Assembly (NCBI GenBank): GCA_020848735.1
Contig: JADLHO010000065.1
Location: 50,968 to 114,967 of the forward strand
DNA from: Planctomycetota bacterium
Lineage (GTDB): Bacteria; Planctomycetota; UBA1135; UBA2386
Length of the DNA stretch: 64,000 nucleotides
Reading direction: 5' to 3'
Under the pieces are notes generated by a model. The model had not been told where the DNA came from, made no database searches, and saw only the letters and a list, made by a program, of their open reading frames with translations. The position numbers and the translations under genes are program-made. Below are positions 61,258 through 64,000 of the stretch, piece after piece (the stretch's first letter is position 1; each line of letters begins with the position of its first letter).

Positions 61258-63813
61258 TCATCGCCACCAGCCGAACGCGACCCAGGTGCCCCAGGAATGG
61301 GGGTGGTCGAAGCGCGCGGTCTCGCGCAACTCGTCGCGCGCGTCGCGCAGCGCCCGCAAGGGGTCCGCGTGCCGGGCGAAGCCTTCGAGCGTCGCCGCGG
61401 CGAGCGCGGCGGTGGCGTCCTGCTCGAGAGGCGCCGCGGCGATGAGGACGAGCTGGGCGCCGCCGCGCAGACACGAGGCGCCGAGATGATCGGCGTCGTC
61501 GCTGCCGAGCTTCGGATCCGTGCCGCTCGCGCTGCACGCGGCCAGCAGCACGAAGGGCGCGAGGCGCGCGCCCGGCGACGTCTCGCGGCGCGCGAGCCAG
61601 GACTCGAGACGGTCGGGGAAGAGTCGCCCGTCGTCGAGCGCGGCGCTGCGCGCGAGGCGCAGTCCGCGCGGCCGACCGCGCAGCGGATCGAAGACGCCGT
61701 GCGCGAAGAGCAGCAGGGCGGTCGGCCGGTCCTCGCCCAGCCGTTCGAGGCTCGCCTCGCCTTCGACGCACCAGCGTGCCTGCGGCCAGGCCGCCGCGAT
61801 GCGCGCGCGCGATGCGGCGTCGAAGCGCAGCTCGTCGTCGTTCGGCGCGGCGTCGTCTTCGCGCGGCGCGACCAGGGCGAGCAGGGTCTTGGGCGCCGGA
61901 TCTTGGGTCGTCGCGCGCGTCGCGAGCGCGAGACCGACCGCGGTCGAGGGCAACACGAGGACCTCGCGCGCGTGGCCCGACGCCGCGGCCTCCGCCGGCG
62001 GAGCGTCGTCGAGCGGCAGGACCTCGAAGGGGATGCGCTGCACGACCTCGTGGCCGACGACGAGCACGCGCTGCCAACCGCGCACGCGTGCGCCGAGGGT
62101 CGCGGGGATCAGGCGCGTGGCCGCCGCACGGGCGACGTCGTGGAAGCGCGCGCGGGCGGAGGCGAGTCCGTCGCGCGGCGCCGCGGCGAGTTCGCGCCAG
62201 AGCGCCCGCAGCACGGGCTGCAGCTCCTCGACGGCCGGGATCCGCGCATGCAAGACCGCCTGTGCATCGACCGCGAAGAGATGCGTGGCCGCGGCACCCG
62301 GCACGAAGACGAGCATCCCATCGCCTTCGCGGGGCAGCAGCGTCGCGCGCACCGCGGCGAGCGTCGGGATCGGTGCGGCGAGCGAGCGCGCGAGCGAACC
62401 GAGGGCCTGCGCGGCGAGGACCTCGTCGAGTGCGGTGGTGAGGCCCGACACGCCGCCGTCGACCCGCAGCGCGAGCTCGATCAGCTCGTCGACGAGCAGG
62501 CGGCGCGGCGCGAAGGCGAGGATCCCCGTGCCGAGACCGTCGTCCGGCGGCCGCAGCGACGCGAGGAGGGTGCGGTACGCCGCGCGCGCCTGCGCGAAGG
62601 CACGCGTGAGCTCCGCGGCGTCGGTGGCGCGCCGCCGCGCGAGTCCGGCGCGGAGCGCGATGGCGCGAGCCGTCTGCAGCGGCCAGGCCGACGGTCCGGC
62701 CGCCGTCGCGAGCGCCGTGTGTTCGTCGAGGGCCGCGGCGGCGACGTCGAACGCGCCCGCGTCGAGGGCCGCGGCGGCCCGCTCGAGCCACGCCATCGCT
62801 CTCAGCTTCGCGTCGAGGCGCGGCTCGGCGAGCGCGCGGTCGAGCGCGCGCGCGGCCTCGTCCGCGCGACCGAGGGCGCGCAGGGCGAGGGCCTCGTAGT
62901 AGGGCAGCTGGGCTGCGACGTCGGCGTCGGCGCCCTCGGCGCGGAGGCGTTCCAGGTCGTCGAGGGCGCGGGCGTGGAGACCGGTGTCGCTCGCCTGACG
63001 CAGGAGCGCGAGTGCGATCGTCTGGCGGTCGCGGCGCCGACGCGCCTGGCCGAGCTCGTCGACCGGCTGCCAGGCTTCGTTCGCCTGCGCCGCCTCGCGG
63101 AGGGCGCGCGCCGCGTCGGCGTGGCGCCCGAGGTTCTGGAAGCAGGACGCACGCTCGAGCTGCACGAAGCCGGCATCGGCGATGCTCGAGCCACTTTGCA
63201 TTGCCAAGGCGCGATCCGCCGCCGCGAGCAGGCGCAGCGCCGTGTCGTCGCGGCCTTCGTCGCGCACGAGCATCGCGGACAGCACGAGCGTCCAGGCGTG
63301 GTCGCCGCGGCCGGGGGCGACGAAGCGCTCGGTCGCGGCGGTGACGGCGGGCGTCGGATCCGCGTCGGCGCGCCGTCCCGACTCCACGCAACGGCGCAGC
63401 AGCCACGCGCAGAGCGCGGCCTCGAGCGGGCCGGCCTTCGCCTCGGCGTCCCGCGTCGCGAGCTGCGCGCGGAGGCGTTCGGCGTGCACGGCGGCCGGCG
63501 CACCGAGCGCCCAGCCCCCGCGTCCCCAGCTCTCGAGCGTGTTCAGGGCCGCGATCCAGGTGCCGGGATCCGTGCTCCGCTCCGCGTCCGGTCGTTCGCC
63601 GTCGCGCGGACCGGCCGCGAGCTGCCGCTCGAGCTCCGCGAGCGCACGCGAGCGCGCCCCGTCGTCCGTCGCCGCGTGCAGCGCGGCGAGTGCGCCGTGG
63701 AGTGGATCCGAGACCTGCGCGGGCTCATCGGACCCGCACGCGGCGGCCAGCAGCAGCGCGAGCGCCGGCGCGCCCGGGTTGCGCGACCGCTCAACGCTCC
63801 TGTCGTACGACAT
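61258..63813 (-). CDS. TPR-containing CHAT-domain (caspase-like) lipoprotein
   Basis: An 851-aa protein with a lipoprotein signal ('ALALLLAAACGS'). Residues about 50-480 are TPR-like helical repeats ('ADAARALREAAQANEAW', 'LPYYEALALRALGRADEA'). The C-terminal 300 residues are a CHAT domain, a caspase-family peptidase fold: 'GWQRVLVVGHEVVQRIPFEVL', catalytic His705 in 'LLLFAHGVF' and Cys760 in 'VLLAACSASG', then 'SCLRGGAQLVLIAAAPLE'. Both catalytic residues are present. CHAT proteases act in several defence and signalling systems; this one is attached to a membrane, and its substrate is unknown. The ATG overlaps the upstream gene by 23 nt. Confidence 0.88.
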   Translation of the reverse strand: MSYDRSVERSRNPGAPALALLLAAACGSDEPAQVSDPLHGALAALHAATDDGARSRALAELERQLAAGPRDGERPDAERSTDPGTWIAALNTLESWGRGGWALGAPAAVHAERLRAQLATRDAEAKAGPLEAALCAWLLRRCVESGRRADADPTPAVTAATERFVAPGRGDHAWTLVLSAMLVRDEGRDDTALRLLAAADRALAMQSGSSIADAGFVQLERASCFQNLGRHADAARALREAAQANEAWQPVDELGQARRRRDRQTIALALLRQASDTGLHARALDDLERLRAEGADADVAAQLPYYEALALRALGRADEAARALDRALAEPRLDAKLRAMAWLERAAAALDAGAFDVAAAALDEHTALATAAGPSAWPLQTARAIALRAGLARRRATDAAELTRAFAQARAAYRTLLASLRPPDDGLGTGILAFAPRRLLVDELIELALRVDGGVSGLTTALDEVLAAQALGSLARSLAAPIPTLAAVRATLLPREGDGMLVFVPGAAATHLFAVDAQAVLHARIPAVEELQPVLRALWRELAAAPRDGLASARARFHDVARAAATRLIPATLGARVRGWQRVLVVGHEVVQRIPFEVLPLDDAPPAEAAASGHAREVLVLPSTAVGLALATRATTQDPAPKTLLALVAPREDDAAPNDDELRFDAASRARIAAAWPQARWCVEGEASLERLGEDRPTALLLFAHGVFDPLRGRPRGLRLARSAALDDGRLFPDRLESWLARRETSPGARLAPFVLLAACSASGTDPKLGSDDADHLGASCLRGGAQLVLIAAAPLEQDATAALAAATLEGFARHADPLRALRDARDELRETARFDHPHSWGTWVAFGWWR

Positions 63814-64000
63814 CGAGGATCGGTGCGCCGCCTTCGGCCCGCCGCAGTTCCACCTCGAACTCGAGGGCGCGGAGACCGGTGAGGAGGCTCGCGTCGAGCG
63901 CGAGGACGTCGGTGCCGAGGTCTTCCCGTTCGGCGAGCAGGGCGCCGCGTGCGCCGCGCGCGTCGAGCGCGAACGCGCGCACGTCGATCACGATCGCACG
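63791..64000 (-). CDS. C-terminal fragment of an unidentified protein (5' end outside window)
   Basis: The minus-strand frame is open from the window edge to a TGA at 63791, giving 69 residues: 'VIDVRAFALDARGARGALLA', 'REDLGTDVLALDASLLTGL' and 'ALEFEVELRRAEGGAPILDV'. It looks like an alternating beta-strand domain. A GTG at 63991 could be a start, but more sequence is needed. It overlaps the CHAT gene start, suggesting co-transcription. Confidence 0.5.
   Translation of the reverse strand, partial: RAIVIDVRAFALDARGARGALLAEREDLGTDVLALDASLLTGLRALEFEVELRRAEGGAPILDVVRQER

Overview
This window is about 70% GC, densely packed and free of IS elements, CRISPR arrays and recognisable tRNA or rRNA genes. 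The gene content points to a Planctomycetota-type bacterium, probably one of the high-GC marine lineages. This rests on a divergent ECF sigma factor/receptor Ser-Thr kinase pair, a TPR-CHAT lipoprotein, exported HEAT-repeat proteins, large secreted beta-propeller and FG-GAP-like proteins, and dockerin-like Asp/Asn/Gly/Cys repeats at the end of a sorbosone-dehydrogenase-like protein. The phylum call is an inference from gene families, not from a marker gene.

Layout. 1-1.5 kb: the end of hflK, hflC, and then a short gene that is easily missed, a SelW/Rdx-family selenoprotein whose Sec codon is an in-frame TGA followed by a hairpin closely resembling the E. coli fdhF SECIS. 1.6-3.6 kb: an ATP-cone/Mrr-type nuclease and an RluA-type pseudouridine synthase. 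3.6-17 kb: an exopolysaccharide locus. The minus-strand half holds a degenerate receiver, a 920-aa sugar transferase/WecG/GT2 triple fusion, a GT4, a Wzz-like protein and an O-antigen-ligase-like protein. The plus-strand half holds a six-SLBB Wza-like lipoprotein, gmd, a GT4 and a SirB1-like protein, and the 362-bp gap between the halves carries several hairpins. 17-26 kb: a lipoprotein, an unidentified protein, and a sigma factor/kinase/Ig-like adhesin/HEAT signalling locus. 26-31.4 kb: a four-gene operon of exported proteins of unknown function facing a PpiC-like chaperone. 31.5-38.6 kb: an MsbA-type ABC transporter, ispD-ispF divergent from ruvC, and a 911-aa HEAT protein. 38.7-45.5 kb: an Lrp regulator with a Met/Cys-lyase-type PLP enzyme, a less GC-rich patch with a second ECF sigma factor interrupted by a 10-nt homopolymer, and a sorbosone-dehydrogenase-like protein. 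45.5-49.5 kb: an APC permease with a two-component system. 49.6-53.7 kb: a nuclease-like protein followed by a MinD-like ATPase, a short HhH membrane protein, nadC, an RsbW-like ATPase and a VanZ-like protein. 53.8-64 kb: an exported basic protein, purB, two large secreted proteins (one with two CxxCH haem motifs), a TPR-CHAT lipoprotein and a partial gene.

Gene expression. Two initiation styles are visible. Some genes have Shine-Dalgarno sequences. Others have a TANNNT -10-like hexamer ending 7-9 nt before the start codon and no Shine-Dalgarno, as expected for leaderless mRNAs. Within operons, neighbouring genes usually overlap by 4 nt (NTGA, with A, G, T and probably C as the first base), which implies tight translational coupling.
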